From contig OY482854.1 in the NCBI GenBank assembly GCA_960531495.1, forward strand, positions 29,081,152 to 29,145,151: a stretch of 64,000 nucleotides of DNA, given 5' to 3'. The DNA comes from Zeus faber (Eukaryota; Chordata; Actinopteri; Zeiformes; Zeidae). This document shows positions 45,701-63,345 of the stretch, piece by piece. Numbering within the stretch: position 1 is the first letter of the stretch; every line of letters begins with the position of its first letter. The position numbers and the translations under genes were made by a program. The notes beneath the pieces are model-generated. The model was not told where the DNA came from and ran no database searches. It was given only the letters and a program-made list of their open reading frames with translations.

Positions 45701-48700
45701 TATTGTGCACAATTCGGTTCTGTAATCAATTGGAACTTCAGTTACGGTTTTTCCACATTTTGTCAGCCAGGGTTAGTGGAGCTTGTGGGTCTTGAACCGA
45801 ATGACAGGCTGTCTCATAAACACTGACGTGGGATCTCTTTTGTGATGGAGAATGGCAAAGACACACTTTGTGGCTTTCTAACTATCAGCAGGTGTCAATG
45901 TAATGAAAACCTTTCAAGAATTCAATCTTCCTTTATTAAATTCTCTTCTCTCTCACACAGGATAACATGACGGCACCAGAGCTCAACGACTATCTGAAGA
46001 TATTCAGGTGAGATATACTCAGCCACATTCATTCGGCTATATCTGACGTCAGATCATATAGATCTAGACAGAGCCATTTAGCCAAAGACTTGGGTATATA
46101 TAATAATATATGTCGTAATAACTTTTATAATCATACCACCTGAAAATCGCAAATTTATGCTTACCAGAGAAAATGTAAACTTTTGGAGATGAAGGGACAC
46201 TGCAACACATGTGATTGTTTGTCCCCAGGCCTAAGAGACTGACCCTAAAAGGATACAAGCAGTACTGGTTCAAGTTTCAGGACACCTGCATCTCCTACTT
46301 CAAGAGCAAAGAGGAAAGCATTGGAGAGCCTATCCAGCAGATAAATCTGAAGGGTAATAAACAGATTATAGGAGTTTGTGATATGTATGTCTGTTTCCAT
46401 TACTCATAACACGCTCCAGACGGCGTCGGCTGCATCACACGTAGGTTAAACATAACCAAACCATTGAGGGGGACATTTTGGTATTCCAACCACAAACTGA
46501 CACGCAATCTTGAAATATCCTTGTCACACGTAAATATATGGTGATGGCGATAATAAAATGTTTTCGCCATTTTTATAAAAAAAAATGACGATACTTGGTT
46601 TTTGTGATCTGACATTAACAGAAGCTTCATGAGGTGCCTTTTGAGTTCTGACCTGCTGATCTGGCAGCATTTCCCCCTTCCTAGTTCTAGTGAACTTTAT
46701 GAGGTAATTTTAACAGTCAGGTGAACTTGTGACAATGCCACTGTAAGAATGACCGCAGCGCTTGAAAATAAAAATAAAAAAAAGTCTTGATCCTTGAAAA
46801 GGGGACGGTAAAATGAAAGAAGATGTACCTGTGGCACTCATGAAACTTCATTAAGTGACCTCAAGCTTTCTGAGGCATCCATTAAAATTTGCAAATTAAA
46901 ATGCTTCCCTTTCCCTCCCTGAACTTTTCTTACCACTCACTGAAATCTGATACGCGAAAAATGTTCCTGGAATAGCCCTGAAAAACTGGATGCTGTGTTG
47001 ACGTCTGGTCTCCAATCAGGATGTGAGGTGGCCCCGGACGTCAACATGGCAGCGCAGAAGTTCCTGATCAGGCTCCTGATCCCGGCCCCTGAGGGCATGA
47101 ATGAGGTCTACCTGCGCTGTGAGAACGTGAGAGAAAGCGAGAATACCGGACAGACGCACGCACACGCGCACTCTTTAAGCTAGACCGCTGTGTCCCTTTC
47201 AGTTTCTGTTATACATCTCTCTTTTTTTTTTCCTCAGTCGTTGCATTACTCAAACGCTTTTATTTGATCACTTTTGTTTGTTTTCTTTCATGAAATGTCT
47301 CAGTAATGGCGTGATACCAACCAAAGCTCTCTCCATCCCCTCCAGGAGCAGCAGTACGCTCAGTGGATGGCTGGGTGCCGCCTCGCGTCCAAAGGGAAGA
47401 CCTTGGCTGACAGCAGCTTCCAGAGTGAAATCCAGAGCATCCGGTCCTTCCTGGCCATGCAGAGGACCAACCACGGCTCCCAGGGCAGCGTGGCCCCCGT
47501 CGACGACAGCCTCAACACCCACAGCCTGGTGTCGCCGCGCTACCACAAGAAGTACAAGGCCAAGCAGGTGCGAATGGACAAGACAAATCCCATTGGGAAT
47601 TAATGCTATTCCATTATTCTCTGGGTTCAACTGACCTGTTCCGATGACCCGGTCGTTCAAAGTGTGATCAGTGGCCATTTTAAATTTTCACACAGAGGAC
47701 CCTCATGATGGAATGAATACAGCGCCGGATCCTTTCCTTTCTGTTCCTTTGTCGAGGTTTCTTTCCACTCAACCTTTTTTTTTCTGGGAGTTTCTCCCTG
47801 CCCACATGGAGGTCATTGATTTTTATGTGAAATGTGGCCCTGGGAAGCCATTAGAGACTGTGCTGTTAGTATGGGCTATAGAAAAGAACTTGACATGACT
47901 TCCACCTGTGTTGGTTGACATCTGAACCCTCGACCCCTCTGTACGTTCCCTCTAGTTGACCCCAAGGATCCTGGAGGCCTGTCAGAATGTGGCCCAGCTC
48001 TCGCTGACCGAGGCCCTCCTGCGCTTCCTGCAGATCTGGCAGGCCCTGCCAGACTTCGGCATCTCCTACGTTGTTGTCAGGTACGCAGCAAAACCTTACT
48101 ACCGCCATACATACATATTGTTTCCTTTGAAAAGAAAATGGCCCGATAATCAGATTGTGCCCATAAAGGTTCAAGGGCAGCCGCAAGGACGAGGTTCTGG
48201 GAATCGCTCCAAACCGCCTTATCCGCATCGACCTGGGGGTCGGCGACGTGGTGAAGACCTGGCGCTACAACAACATGCGGCAATGGAATGTCAACTGGGA
48301 CATACGACAGGTGAAACTCAGCATCGCCAACTCCTGTCAGGGCAGATTGTCAGATTATCAGGGCAGAGAACCTGGTTGTTGTATTTTCCTCCCACCGAAA
48401 CAACCTTCTGGGGCATTTCAGAAAAGCTCACATTGTCCACGGTAATGCTAGTGATTATGGCATCAGCGGAACAATCCTCAAGCCTCTATAATCAGATGCC
48501 CCGCCCGCGAACGTTTCTGAAGATTAAAACATCCTTCTTGGGTTTATTTTACATGTGACAGGCTCACACATTCACTTACACATTCATTAAATGTTTAAGT
48601 CAACAGAACTCCTAAACAGGTTTGGTCTATGTATCCCCAACTCTCCAGGTTGCCATCGAGTTTGATGGCAATGTCAACATCGCCTTCAGCTGCGTGACAG

Positions 48701-48828
48701 CTGACTGTAAAATCGTTCATGAGTTCATCGGAGGCTACATTTTCATGTCGACACGGAGTCGCGAACAAAGCGATACGCTCAACGAGGAGCTCTTCCACAA
48801 GCTCACCGGCGGGCATGAAGCTCTTTAA
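42363..48828 (+). CDS. fermt3: FERMT3 (kindlin-3), 14 coding exons
   Basis: Coding exons: 42363-42486, 42766-42999, 43687-43803, 44596-44764, 44850-44952, 45184-45291, 45457-45591, 45961-46007, 46229-46353, 47020-47126, 47346-47567, 47956-48080, 48169-48310, 48649-48828. They join in phase to 645 residues plus TAA. Kindlin-3 is the blood-cell member of the family that binds integrin beta tails and drives integrin activation with talin. Visible landmarks: F0/F1 start ([16 protein letters not shown], then [15 protein letters not shown]), the lysine-rich F1 loop (residues 136-140), an F2 segment ([16 protein letters not shown]), the inserted PH domain ([15 protein letters not shown], from about 345), and F3 with the integrin-contact QW pair at 577-578 ([13 protein letters not shown]), ending LTGGHEAL. 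This resembles human FERMT3 more than FERMT1 or FERMT2. The N-terminus is about 20 residues shorter than human; the first exon starts one base after a strong acceptor, so a short upstream coding exon is probably missing. An AATAAA lies at 49181. Confidence 0.95.
42650..42699. repeat. (CA)n microsatellite in FERMT3 intron 1
   Basis: About 24 CA units between coding exons 1 and 2. Confidence 0.95.
44104..44260 (+). repeat. Dispersed repeat, plus copy, in FERMT3 intron
   Basis: CCCTTTCACACATGCAGTC and following words match the reverse complement of 37080-37222. It lies between coding exons 3 and 4. Its non-coding nature is inferred from lack of a frame. Confidence 0.75.
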
Positions 48829-49180
48829 GGGTGAAGGTGAAGGAGACGCGCCATCCAACGGCGACCGGAGTCCTTGTGGCACTGGATCGGGTCCTCGCCG
48901 TCGTGTCCCGTCGGGGAGGAAGCAAATGATAGCGAATGATAAGAATCTTCCTAACTCACGCAGAATTAAAGGGCCGCCTACACGAGTGCTAGGAGATGTT
49001 CAGCACTTCTGTGTAGATCCTGCACAGCCTCCCTGAATGACATCCATGCAGCCATTCATCAATGTTTTTAAATTCTCAATTCACAATTATGTACTAAACT
49101 ACCCATCATAGTTTTCTTCCATACAACCGCTTTTATTATGTATAAGCTAGGTATACGGTACATCAATGGATGGGTGGCTC

Positions 49181-49186
49181 AATAAA
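49181..49186 (+). terminator. Putative FERMT3 polyadenylation signal
   Basis: AATAAA about 350 bases after the FERMT3 stop, the first such hexamer on this strand downstream of the stop. Confidence 0.55.
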
Positions 49187-49641
49187 ATATTACTTTTATT
49201 TATTTTCCTCTGTTCTAATGGGCTTTACTTTGTACTTGACTTTGAAACCCTCAATGTCACATTGAGGTCGATTTCAAGACAAGACCATCTCCATTTTTAG
49301 TTCAGAGTTAGTTATTGTGTTTAATATTGATCAGTTGCCCTATAAAGCCAATGATAACAATATTGCTGTAGAATGTCCTCACACATTTTGTTGAATTGTA
49401 ATTTTTTTAATAAATTACACATTAGCCAAGTTTCATCAATATCCCCACAGTACATTGTCACATACGCATTATCACAAAGGCTTAAACAGTAAATAAGAAA
49501 ATGATTATTCAAACATCTGTTCCAAATGTTTTCAATCCCCTTTAATGTGCCTTTTCATCACAACAATGCTGTACAGTAACTTTTTCTGGAGATATTTTTC
49601 TTATATACAGGAAGCTTTAACCAATTATCTCCCTTGCCATG

Positions 49642-49706
<65 letters not shown>

Positions 49707-49744
49707 CATATGTGTGTATGCGTGCGTTTATGTGTGTGTGCGTT

Positions 49745-49777
<33 letters not shown>

Positions 49778-50129
49778 TCATATCTCAGAGAAACAGTTGA
49801 GGCGGTCTGTTAGATTAAACCACAAAGCTCTCCGTCTGGTCACCAAGCAACACAGGAAGCCTCTTCTGTTTTCCTGCCTGGGTTGATATTGTGGTACAAG
49901 AACCTCTTAAAGATCTCATATTTTCCCTATTTCAGTTTACTCTTATCACTGGATGTACTTTACCAAAAATAAAATGTTTCTGTGCAAACTTGCAGACTTC
50001 AGTGCTGATAACGTGCTGGTATTCCGTGGCCTCGCGCTACTGCAGGGGCAGGATGCTCCCTGAAAGCAAAAGAAGAATAGCATGGATGAGCTGGACTCAT
50101 ACAGATCTCGTCCCACTCATCCCTCCTTC
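49187..50129. other. Convergent intergenic region FERMT3 / TRPT1
   Basis: Two genes end towards each other here. It contains a TG tract at 49643-49703 and another near 49747-49775. The TRPT1 3' UTR must lie in its right part. No further gene. Confidence 0.5.
49643..49703. repeat. (TG)n microsatellite
   Basis: About 30 TG units, followed by a second, interrupted TG tract to 49775. Confidence 0.95.
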
Positions 50130-55202
<5,073 letters not shown>

Positions 55203-55225
55203 GGCGAGCGCTCACTTTGTTTTGC

Positions 55226-55273
55226 TGACGTCACCTGCGACGCTCGACGCGGCGTAAACAGAGGGCACGTGAC
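55226..55273. promoter_or_regulatory. CRE and E-box in the TRPT1-ZBTB3 promoter region
   Basis: A perfect TGACGTCA palindrome at 55226-55233 and CACGTGAC at 55266-55273 lie 24-71 bases upstream of the TRPT1 start codon in a CpG-rich stretch. They fit CREB/ATF and bHLH sites and could act on TRPT1 (-) and, less directly, on ZBTB3 (+). Confidence 0.5.
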
Positions 55274-55589
55274 CCGCCGGTGCTCGCCTGTCAGCAGGTA
55301 CCGCCGCGTTCCGCTCACACGGAGACTCGGACAGAGGGAAACCCCGAACTCCCGCCTGGGAAAAGTGCAAAGGAATGGCCGTTTAAGTTGAAGCGAATTT
55401 CGGGGCCGATCGCCCGGGCAGTAGTTTTACTAGATGTGCGGTTGCCCACATCGTTAACCGTGAATATTTGCCTTTGCATGGGTTTTTTTTTTGTTGTTGT
55501 TGTTTTATATTGTTTCATGAAAACCCGTCTAACTTCTATCAAAACCGCACTGTAGTTTTACCTCCCGTGTAGGTGCCTGTGGAATACAC

Positions 55590-55908
55590 GGCAGAAGAAA
55601 ACCCGAACAAATATGCTCCATGCTCGTTTTCCCGATCGGAGGCGACGGGACGCATATTCCGCTCGAAAGGAGCGCTAACCATGCGGGATGACCGACCCCC
55701 GACGCCCCCGGAACGCAGCACCCGCCTCACTTCACTTCCTGTGTTCGTGGTCTTCCCGCCACTGGGCGGCGCTGGGACGAGCTGCGCCGGGACGCCACCT
55801 AATCCAAAGGTGGAGGCATTTCTACCCCGCGAACCGTCGCAAACAAGCTGTAATAAATTGGAACAAAACACACGCCGTCGTACAATAGAGACTCAACATG
55901 TTAGTGAG
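55590..55908 (+). other. zbtb3: Candidate ZBTB3 5' UTR exon region
   Basis: CpG-rich sequence ending in GAG|GTAAGT at 55908/55909, an excellent splice donor on the plus strand. A second strong donor, TTTG|GTAAGT, ends another candidate exon at 56256 (possible start 56118 after TTTAG). Both could splice to the acceptor at 56365. Transcript data are needed to choose. Confidence 0.4.
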
Positions 55909-56368
55909 GTAAGTGTCCTGGCTGGTTCATAAAGTAAAACCAAGCCAAACTAGCGTTACCTGAACGTGTGTGTGTGTGTGTGTGATGCAGCGAACCTAGC
56001 ATCGCTCTGTCAGGCAGGCGTGTTGTGCTCTGAATGATGCGTCGTATCATATTCGGCTGTTCTCTGGCTGCCGGCCTCCACCGACCTCATGTCCGACCTC
56101 CCTTGTCAATGTTTAGGTCGCAGTTGTTGTAAGTAGCCGTGCTCGGTACGGTTCACCCTGTTCGACATGGACCCGCGGGTGACGACGGCATCCTGATAAG
56201 ACGGAATCAGCTTCCAGTCCAGTCGGTCTTTGCACCAACCATCCTACTTCGTTTTGGTAAGTTAACGTTCTCCGTTCAGTTCACTAATCCCTGCGTTGTA
56301 CTGTACGGTACGATGCGCTGGCTCATTCGTCGAATCTCTCGTTATCCCGCTCCCCCCCCCCCCCCCAG

Positions 56369-58504
56369 GTGATGGAGTTTCCCCTGCACTCCCAGCAGCT
56401 GCTGTCGGCGCTTTGCTCCCAGCGCCAGCGAGGCTTCCTGTGCGACTGCACCATCCACGTGGGCTCGTCCCGTTTCCTGGCTCACCGGGCCGTCCTGGCG
56501 TCCTGCTCGCCTTTCTTCCACATGTTCTACTCCGACTCCCCGGGCAGCGGCGGGGAGACAGGCCCCGGCAGCTCCGTCACCCTGGACAGCGACATCGTCA
56601 CGGCCGCCGCCTTCGGCTTGCTGCTGGACTTTGTCTACGAGGGCATCCTGCGGCTGGAGTCGCCTCTGCCGGTGGAGGACATTCTGGCCGCGGCCAGTTT
56701 TCTGCATATGAATGAAGTGGTACGAGTGTGTAAGAGGTGTCTGCAGAGACGCGGCCCCATGGCAGAGGCGGACAGCACTCGTTCTGAGGAGAGCACCGGC
56801 AGCAGAAATGCGACGGACGCGAGAGAGAGTGGAGGCGACGGCAGTGTGGAGTCTGCACCTGGCACTGCAGCGGGTCACTCAAACGTGGCAAAGACTGAAC
56901 CGGTGCCACTCCTTTCAGTCCCCATGTTAACTGAGAGGAGTCCGTTGGAAACAGTAAATACAGAGAAGAGGTTGGGTGCCGGGCCGTTGGAGGTGCGGGT
57001 ACACTCTCCCCAACACTTAAGCCCCGACCTTGCTGATACCACCCAGCCAGGCATGGACACCCCTCCTGTACTCCCAGGGGGGGACGTGGTGCTGCGACTC
57101 GCCTCAGGACCACCTGCCTCCGGGGCTCATGCAAGGCTGGGTCCTGGGAGTCAGGGGCTCTGTAGCCCCTGTAGCACCACTGAGACATATAGGTACGCAA
57201 TCACTGGGAGTTTCTGAATAATTTCTATTGATACGATCGATTATTCATTTAAATGCTGTCGTGAATAATGTTGAGTCTGTGAAAAGCGTATTCTGATTGG
57301 AGCAGGACAGTGATCTGAAGCTATGAGCCTAGTCCATCAAAACTGAATTCATGACTTTATTTGGATTTTAAAACCTTAACTTAAAACCTATTTTATTCAA
57401 TATTCCATTACATTTCCTGCCTGAGTTGATGGTAAATTGTCTGTGTCCACTCTCTTCAGTGTTTCCCCACGTCCAGATCAGGACGAACCCCGACCGCGCC
57501 AGCCTGAGGACTCCTTTTCGTCACGGACTGACCACAGGTGTGCACCGGGAAGAGCACAGCAGACACGGACACTTGGACTAGCACCAGCCCTGCAGCCACA
57601 CGGCCTCCAATCCCAGCAAGCCTCGACCTCCCAGGCGATGCTGGCGTGCCCCCCGCCCCAGCGTACGCACCCACAAATCCGAATCCAAAACCCTGTGTCA
57701 CTTCAACATCACCGGATTCAAGACTCCGACCTCGCCCATCTGGCCAAAGTTGTAACACTGATGGGACCTGAGGAGGGGGGGGAGAAGGGGGTGTCCCCTG
57801 TGGAGGGGTATGAAATGGAGAGAGGGAGGACGGAGGTGGAGACAAGAGAGGATGGTCAGAGGCTGCAAGTAAAGGTAGAGGCCATCGTAATATCCGACGA
57901 AGATCTGGAAGAGGAGGAGGAGGAGGAGGAGGAGGAGGAGGAAGAAGAAGAGGTGAGAAAAAGTGCTTTAGTCATGGGGGTCGATGATGACAGCCAGCAA
58001 GAGGAGCTGGGCAGCGCACACTACCCCCGGGCGTCCCACCCACACAGCCTGCTTCAGATGGCACCCCGCCCCAACGAACACTTTTCCTTTCCCCTCTCCC
58101 TTTCCCCCTCATCCTCATCTTCCCCCGGCACCGGCCCTCCCTCCTTCTCGCTGCCCTCGGCGCCCAAACAGCTCTCCGACCACCCCGCCTTCTTCCGGGA
58201 CTTCCATGACCCCGCGGAGAGCTTTGTGGAGGACGTGCCCACGTGTAATGTGTGTGGCAAGACGTTCTCGTGCACATACACGTTGAGGCGCCACGCCATC
58301 GTGCACACGCGGGAGCGCCCGTACGAGTGCCGCTACTGTTACCGCAGCTACACGCAGTCGGGCGACCTGTACCGACACATTCGCAAAGCTCACGACAGCA
58401 GCTTGCCTGCCAAACGCAGCAAGGGCGACCTGGACCTGTCCCTGCCCCTGCCACTCCATGCATCACAACTACAACCACCTCCACCACCTCCACCTCTCAG
58501 CTAA
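56369..58504 (+). CDS. zbtb3: ZBTB3, BTB domain zinc finger protein
   Basis: Two coding exons, 56369-57192 and 57460-58504, join at a phase-2 GTACGC/TTCAG intron into 622 residues plus stop. Residues 1-120 are a BTB/POZ dimerisation domain ([20 protein letters not shown], then LLLDFVYEG and [14 protein letters not shown]). The middle is low-complexity with an ADTTQPGMD word, a [13 protein letters not shown] motif and an acidic run near 424-440. The C-terminal part has two C2H2 fingers (from C537; [18 protein letters not shown] and [20 protein letters not shown]). The finger pair, the [11 protein letters not shown] word and MEFPLHS start are shared with human ZBTB3. It is predicted to be a nuclear DNA-binding transcription regulator. 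The coding start follows a C-rich acceptor (CCCAG at 56361-56365), so an upstream noncoding exon exists. The tail ends in a proline run. Confidence 0.94.
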
Positions 58505-58870
58505 CACACACAATCACAAACTGTTAGCTTAGCTGGTAGAGATTTTACATACAATGTGATTGAACATATTACCACCCTTGTATATTTATTTTTTTATCTC
58601 AAACTTTTCTCTAAAATCAGTTTATATCGACCAAAGTATTTGATTTCCACAATTCTTGAATTCACTCGAAATAATACGCAAGCTGTGTTTTTAATTGAGA
58701 GCTTAATATATCCTTTTAAATCATAAAAGAAGCAGAAATGGAATTTACATAATCATTGACAATGTAGATCGGAATGTGGACGTGGTAGCACAGCCATTGG
58801 CGAAAATCAAGCACTTCCTGTAGCCATTAATGAGATTCTGACACCCCTCCACTGGCAGTTACTGTAGGCC
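58505..58870 (+). other. ZBTB3 3' flank
   Basis: AT-rich probable 3' UTR. No clear AATAAA was selected. It ends at a polyT tract (58879-58898). Confidence 0.4.
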
Positions 58871-58874
58871 CGCT

Positions 58875-59870
58875 CTTTTTTTTTTTTTTTTTTTTTTTGC
58901 TAATTGTGCCAGTTCGTTCAGATTTGAGCGGTGCCTTCTCTCACCTATAATTGTCAGAGCTCTTCACAGGTGCTCAAAGGGATTCAGATCTGGACTCATT
59001 GCTTGCCACTTCGTAATAGTCCAGAATTTTGTTTCGAACCAATGCTGGGTGCTTTTGTACCCAGGAATACTTTTTCTGAAATACGTTTTGGGTCATTGTC
59101 CTGCCGGAAGATCCATAACCTTTAGGCTTTCTGTCATTGTCTTTCAAAATACCTAGGTAAGGGACACCCTGAGGAAGGCAGAATGCTTCACATGTTGGTG
59201 TGTATTTTTTTTATATATTAGCCTACTTATTAATGGCTTTTTAGTTTTTCAAACCTACTTGAGTGCCTGGATCTGGATTTGTGATTCTACCTTCACTCTT
59301 TGTGGTTATAGTGGTTCCTTTTTCTTTCTAAGTTATATTCCCCCCTCGAAGAGCACCAGAGGTTATGGGGAACACCAGAAGCGCTCCTGCTACCCTTTTC
59401 TCCTATACCTTGGTAATCTCCTAATTTCATGATGCCATGCACTGAGTCCAGGGACCCAGTGCCAGAGGCAGCAAAGCAACCCAAAAACATCGCTGAAACT
59501 CCTCCGTGTTTGGGACAGTGATATTCTGTTGGAAGGAAGGAGTTTGTCTTGCAAACTCCAGCCGGGCTTTCTCGTGTCTCCTACCATGGAGCCCCCTTTC
59601 ATTTGTTCATCTGTTGGTGCGAGTTGCAACTGTTGTTCTTCTTTGCCTGAAGGTGGAATCTGTTTTCCAGGTTCTTTCTACACCATTTGAACAATCCTTT
59701 GCTGCAACCTTTAAACACCTTTTCTCTCGCGGCCACATCCATCCAGGTGGCTACAGTGCCATGGGCCTTAAACGCATTTGTGGCAGTTTTGCCTATCACG
59801 CGGCACCCAAGTGGCGTGTTCAGGGACCTCTGGCACAGAGACGACGGGGGTTGTAGAGAGTGGGCGAGTT
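58875..59870 (-). mobile_element. Degenerate Tc1-type transposase relic
   Basis: The minus strand carries transposase pieces in broken frames and the expected order: DEQMKGGSMV region near 59590, GCFAASGTGSLDSVHGIMK near 59460, a QQDNDP-like word near 59105, and MSPDLNPFEHL near 58990 (terminal Glu region). Stops, shifts and missing parts show it is long dead. The family differs from the element in TRPT1. Confidence 0.8.
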
Positions 59871-61438
59871 GGAATTAGCCCAGGAGCAGATGGACATGTG
59901 TCATGACACGGGCTCCTCTCCTGTGTGTGTGTGTCTGTGTGTGTGTGTGTGTGTGTTTTTTTTTACCTGCTGCTTGTTAGACCAACCAACAGTTATGCAG
60001 CCGATCCTGGGCTCCAATTACCTAGACCCAGGTCAGGTGTGGCTGCTCAAACCACACCATCCCCACACCACAGTATTGGTAACATAGCACATGGTGGTCA
60101 CAGTAACATGAACATGAACTTTAGCCTTCTCTGACTCACAAACTTGCCAATTTTTCATTATTCACTTTCTTTGTTCATCAGTGTTTGTATAAAAGAAAAT
60201 CAATGAAAAAATAAAACAGCGATGAGGATTTTTTTAGTCTAGGAACAAGCTTCAAATGTAATCCTGGATATCTGTCTGTGTGGAGTTTGCATGTTATCCC
60301 CGTTTGGGTTTGTTTCCTCTCACCATCAAAGTGATTGGTGTGTATGAGTTAATGTGTAATGTACTGTTCCATTCGCGACACTTCCTTGTCTTACAGCTAT
60401 AGTCACAGCTACAGGTTGAATGTCAAGGCCAAACAAAATAGTGCAGCAGAAGTTATTGTTCCTTTTATTTATAATACTAATTAACTTTTTCAGCTGTAAG
60501 GCCACGGTCATTTTATCATGTTAACTATTCAATTTGTCTCTTTGCTTTGTAGTGACAAGATGTTACTGACTGTAAACAGAGCTGGGTGATAAATATTACT
60601 TTGTTCTACAGTGGTATTGTGCCATCGTGAAAATAAATTCACATTATGATACACAGTTGGGTAAATTATCGATGAGATGATATGAGCTTAAAAAATTTTT
60701 TGCCATGTTTTGATAAAGAGAACACTAAGATTTACACAAAACTTCATTCTTCTCCGAAAGTAATGAAATTGCAATGATTGTTCTCCAGGTACAGAAAGAA
60801 CTGAGTACTACAGTATGTAACCGTATAACACTTTATATTCTTACAGTTGAAAAATGACCTAAACAAGTCTGGCTGCCAACACAGTTATGAGTCCTTGAAA
60901 CGACTATCTGCGCACCTGTCGAGCTGTTCAGCAGGTGCAGTGAAAAAAAAAAAAAAGTATGAAAAGCCTTGCAAAGCACTGCACTTTCTTTAACGTGTGT
61001 TAGTGTCTCACTCCCAAATGGGCCTTGTTGGTGAGAATACAAAGGCATCAGAGCAGCTCAGATTCAGAGGGACACCTGACACGAATACAGCATCGAATCA
61101 TACGACTTTAACGGCAGCGGCGCTTGGAGTTCAGGGATGTCAGGTGACGAAAGTTGATGTGTGAATAAATGCAGGACCATGGGGGATTTAATGATTTTCA
61201 TAAAACATTGAAAGTAAAACACTGTACAATACATACAAAAATGCAAAATGTTTGAGGTGCTGCAACAATAACAAGCAGAAGTCCATCATTAGAAACACTC
61301 CATGATGTCATGTGACCTTGGTTCAGGCCAATGACCAGCACACTTCACACTATTAACATACCAAGTTAAAATCAAGCTGCCTCTATTCTCATAACAAAAG
61401 GACAGGATGCAAGGGTTGCGTCTCCCCCCGCCCCAATC
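59871..61438. other. Intergenic region ZBTB3 / RNASEH2C
   Basis: Contains TG at 59919-59956, a SINE-like word near 60275-60330 (related to 26485-26670) and an A run at 60943-60957. The RNASEH2C 3' UTR must lie in its right end. No further gene. Confidence 0.4.
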
Positions 61439-62696
61439 TCAATCTTCCACTGGCCCATGAATCTGTGAAGGACAATAACATCAGTGTCTACATCTACACT
61501 CTTAACTTAATCTCCCTACAGTTGGCATGTGGTCATTTCTCCCCCACTAACTACGTATTGAACCAATGGATTGCCATTTTTTATAAAGTATGAACTCCTT
61601 AATCACAGAAGTTGTCAATTAGATAGTGAGTGCTTGATTAGGAGAGGGGGGATGGTAGCTCAGGCGGTAGAGCTGGTGGTCTAGTGATCTAAAGGTTGCT
61701 GGTTGGATCCCAGGCTCCTCCTGCTAGCATGCTGTAGTGTCCTTGAGCAAGACACTTAACCCCTAATTGCTCCTGATGGCTGCGTCCGTCGGTGTTTGAA
61801 CAATTGTAAGTCGCTTTGGATAAAAGCGTCTGCTAAATGTAATGTAATGTAATGAGAGGTCCACTGTGAACTACATAATGCAGTAATTGACCAACTGGCA
61901 CTAAAGTCTTTAACTGCCAACCATTTTACTGTGATGGATCACAATATAATGCTGTCTCATTTATCTCCTTAGCACAGTTAGCCTATCACAAGAGTAAATC
62001 TGATTTGGCTGCCGCCGCTGGCTTTTTGTATTGTACCCATACTGTATTTTTTTCCATCAATCAGACATCTAAGAGGTACTTACTGCCTCTGCCAGCTCAG
62101 GCCAGCCCATTGCCATGACAACAGTGTCATCAGAGTTTGGAGGGGTCTCCAGGTTCCAGTAGGTCAGCTTGTCAAACACAGAGGATACCTTCACGGTCCT
62201 GTCCTGAACAACGCACACACAAATACCTTCCAACATGACAAGGAGTACGATGTGACCTTGCCTAATTCATACATTTTCAACCCCAAATGCATTTTAAAGT
62301 TGGGATCCGAGATGGTTGCGGACAGTGTTTACCTCCTGGTCTGACCCAGTCTTGTCGACCTCCTTAAGCACCAGTCCGGTGTAACCTGGTGGACAACTGA
62401 GCTCCGTCCCTCTCAACCCCCGACCCCTGAAGGACACCGTCTTCTCTGCAGCGGACACCACAAGGCGAGACGACACATGACACTCAAAATCAGACCGGTC
62501 AGATTAAGGTGGCAGAGGTATCCTCGGGGGTCCCGACTTTACCGTGTTTGTTGTCTTTGATGGCGGCTGCGAAGTACTGGGAGACGTGGGCCGCCCCGCT
62601 GTGTTCGATCTCACAGGGCATGAGGTGGACCGGGGCTCGCTCTGCTTGAGCCAGCGACGACAGCTGCACATGGGTTACGCTGCTGTTACAAGACAT
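61439..62696 (-). CDS. rnaseh2c: RNASEH2C, ribonuclease H2 subunit C, four coding exons
   Basis: Minus-strand exons: 62696-62543, 62445-62333, 62203-62084, 61462-61439. They join in phase to 136 residues plus TGA. RNase H2 removes ribonucleotides from DNA and RNA:DNA hybrids in the nucleus; subunit C pairs with subunit B to support the catalytic A subunit, and human mutations cause Aicardi-Goutieres syndrome. Family landmarks: [43 protein letters not shown], and MGWPELAEA, with the last exon encoding only IHGPVED before the stop, as in human AIHAQVPED. It is shorter than human (164 residues), mostly at the linker between strands. The ATG sits one base after a CGCAG acceptor, implying a noncoding first exon. 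Confidence 0.93.
61645..61855 (+). mobile_element. tRNA-derived SINE in RNASEH2C intron 3, plus copy
   Basis: Has TGGTAGCTCAGGCGGTAGAG (A box), GGTTGCTGGTTGGATCCC (B box, one change from consensus), then TGTCCTTGAGCAAGACACTT and an end TAAATGTAATGTAATGTAATG-type tail. It is antisense to RNASEH2C. It shares its head and core with 39830-40080. The tail unit TGTAA is repeated, as usual for tailed SINEs. Confidence 0.8.
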
Positions 62697-62995
62697 CCTG
62701 CGGAGGAGGACCCAAAAACACGTGGACGTATGTAATTATAGTGGCATGATTCATCCGTGCATCAGAAGTGAGACTGGCAATGGGGATTTCAGTGGAGTGG
62801 TGACTCAAGCGCTTCCGTATCAAGGACTTTGAATTTGATGCACATTAGGCCACAGACCGCGTTTGATACAAATTTGTCTCTCAGACCCCAAGCCAAGAAG
62901 ATGTTTTCATTATTAATATAAGTTAAGATTTCGTCCAAACTTGTCTGTACTATAGTTAGGGAGATAACAGCGAAGCTACTACCTAAAACAATCAA

Positions 62996-63345
62996 GAGGT
63001 TTCTTTTTCACATACATATACACACTTTCATACATATATGCAGTGAAATGTCTTTGCAACGCACCCGGAGTTTATGCACACTAGTTACCAAACCGAACAT
63101 AATAAGCTAATAGCTCATTTCCACCTAGCTAACGAACTGAAACTAACTGGTTCCTAAAACGTAATGCAGTTAGTGAATAGCAAAATATAAAATAAAATAA
63201 AGTTAAAAAAGACCCAAAACGGCAATTCAGAGTGGGGATACAAAATACAAGTAAAGGGAATAGAGTTATGTATATGGTATAAGCTATTTGTATTTACAGA
63301 CGTGTGCAGTAAAGTGCATGTGAATAAAGTGTGTGTGGAAATTCA
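62996..63345 (+). mobile_element. Short dispersed repeat (copy 2)
   Basis: Shares CACATACATATACA, CATACATATATGCAGTGAAA, CGCACCCGG and CCTAAAACGTAAT words with 28704-29045, same strand. It lies upstream of the RNASEH2C coding start, probably in its 5' UTR intron. Confidence 0.75.

Noticed and set aside
57972..58493. 173-residue minus frame over ZBTB3
   Set aside because: Antisense shadow of the ZBTB3 finger-coding exon.
61650..61720. Functional tRNA gene
   Set aside because: Has A and B boxes but is continuous with a SINE body and tail, and stems do not pair.
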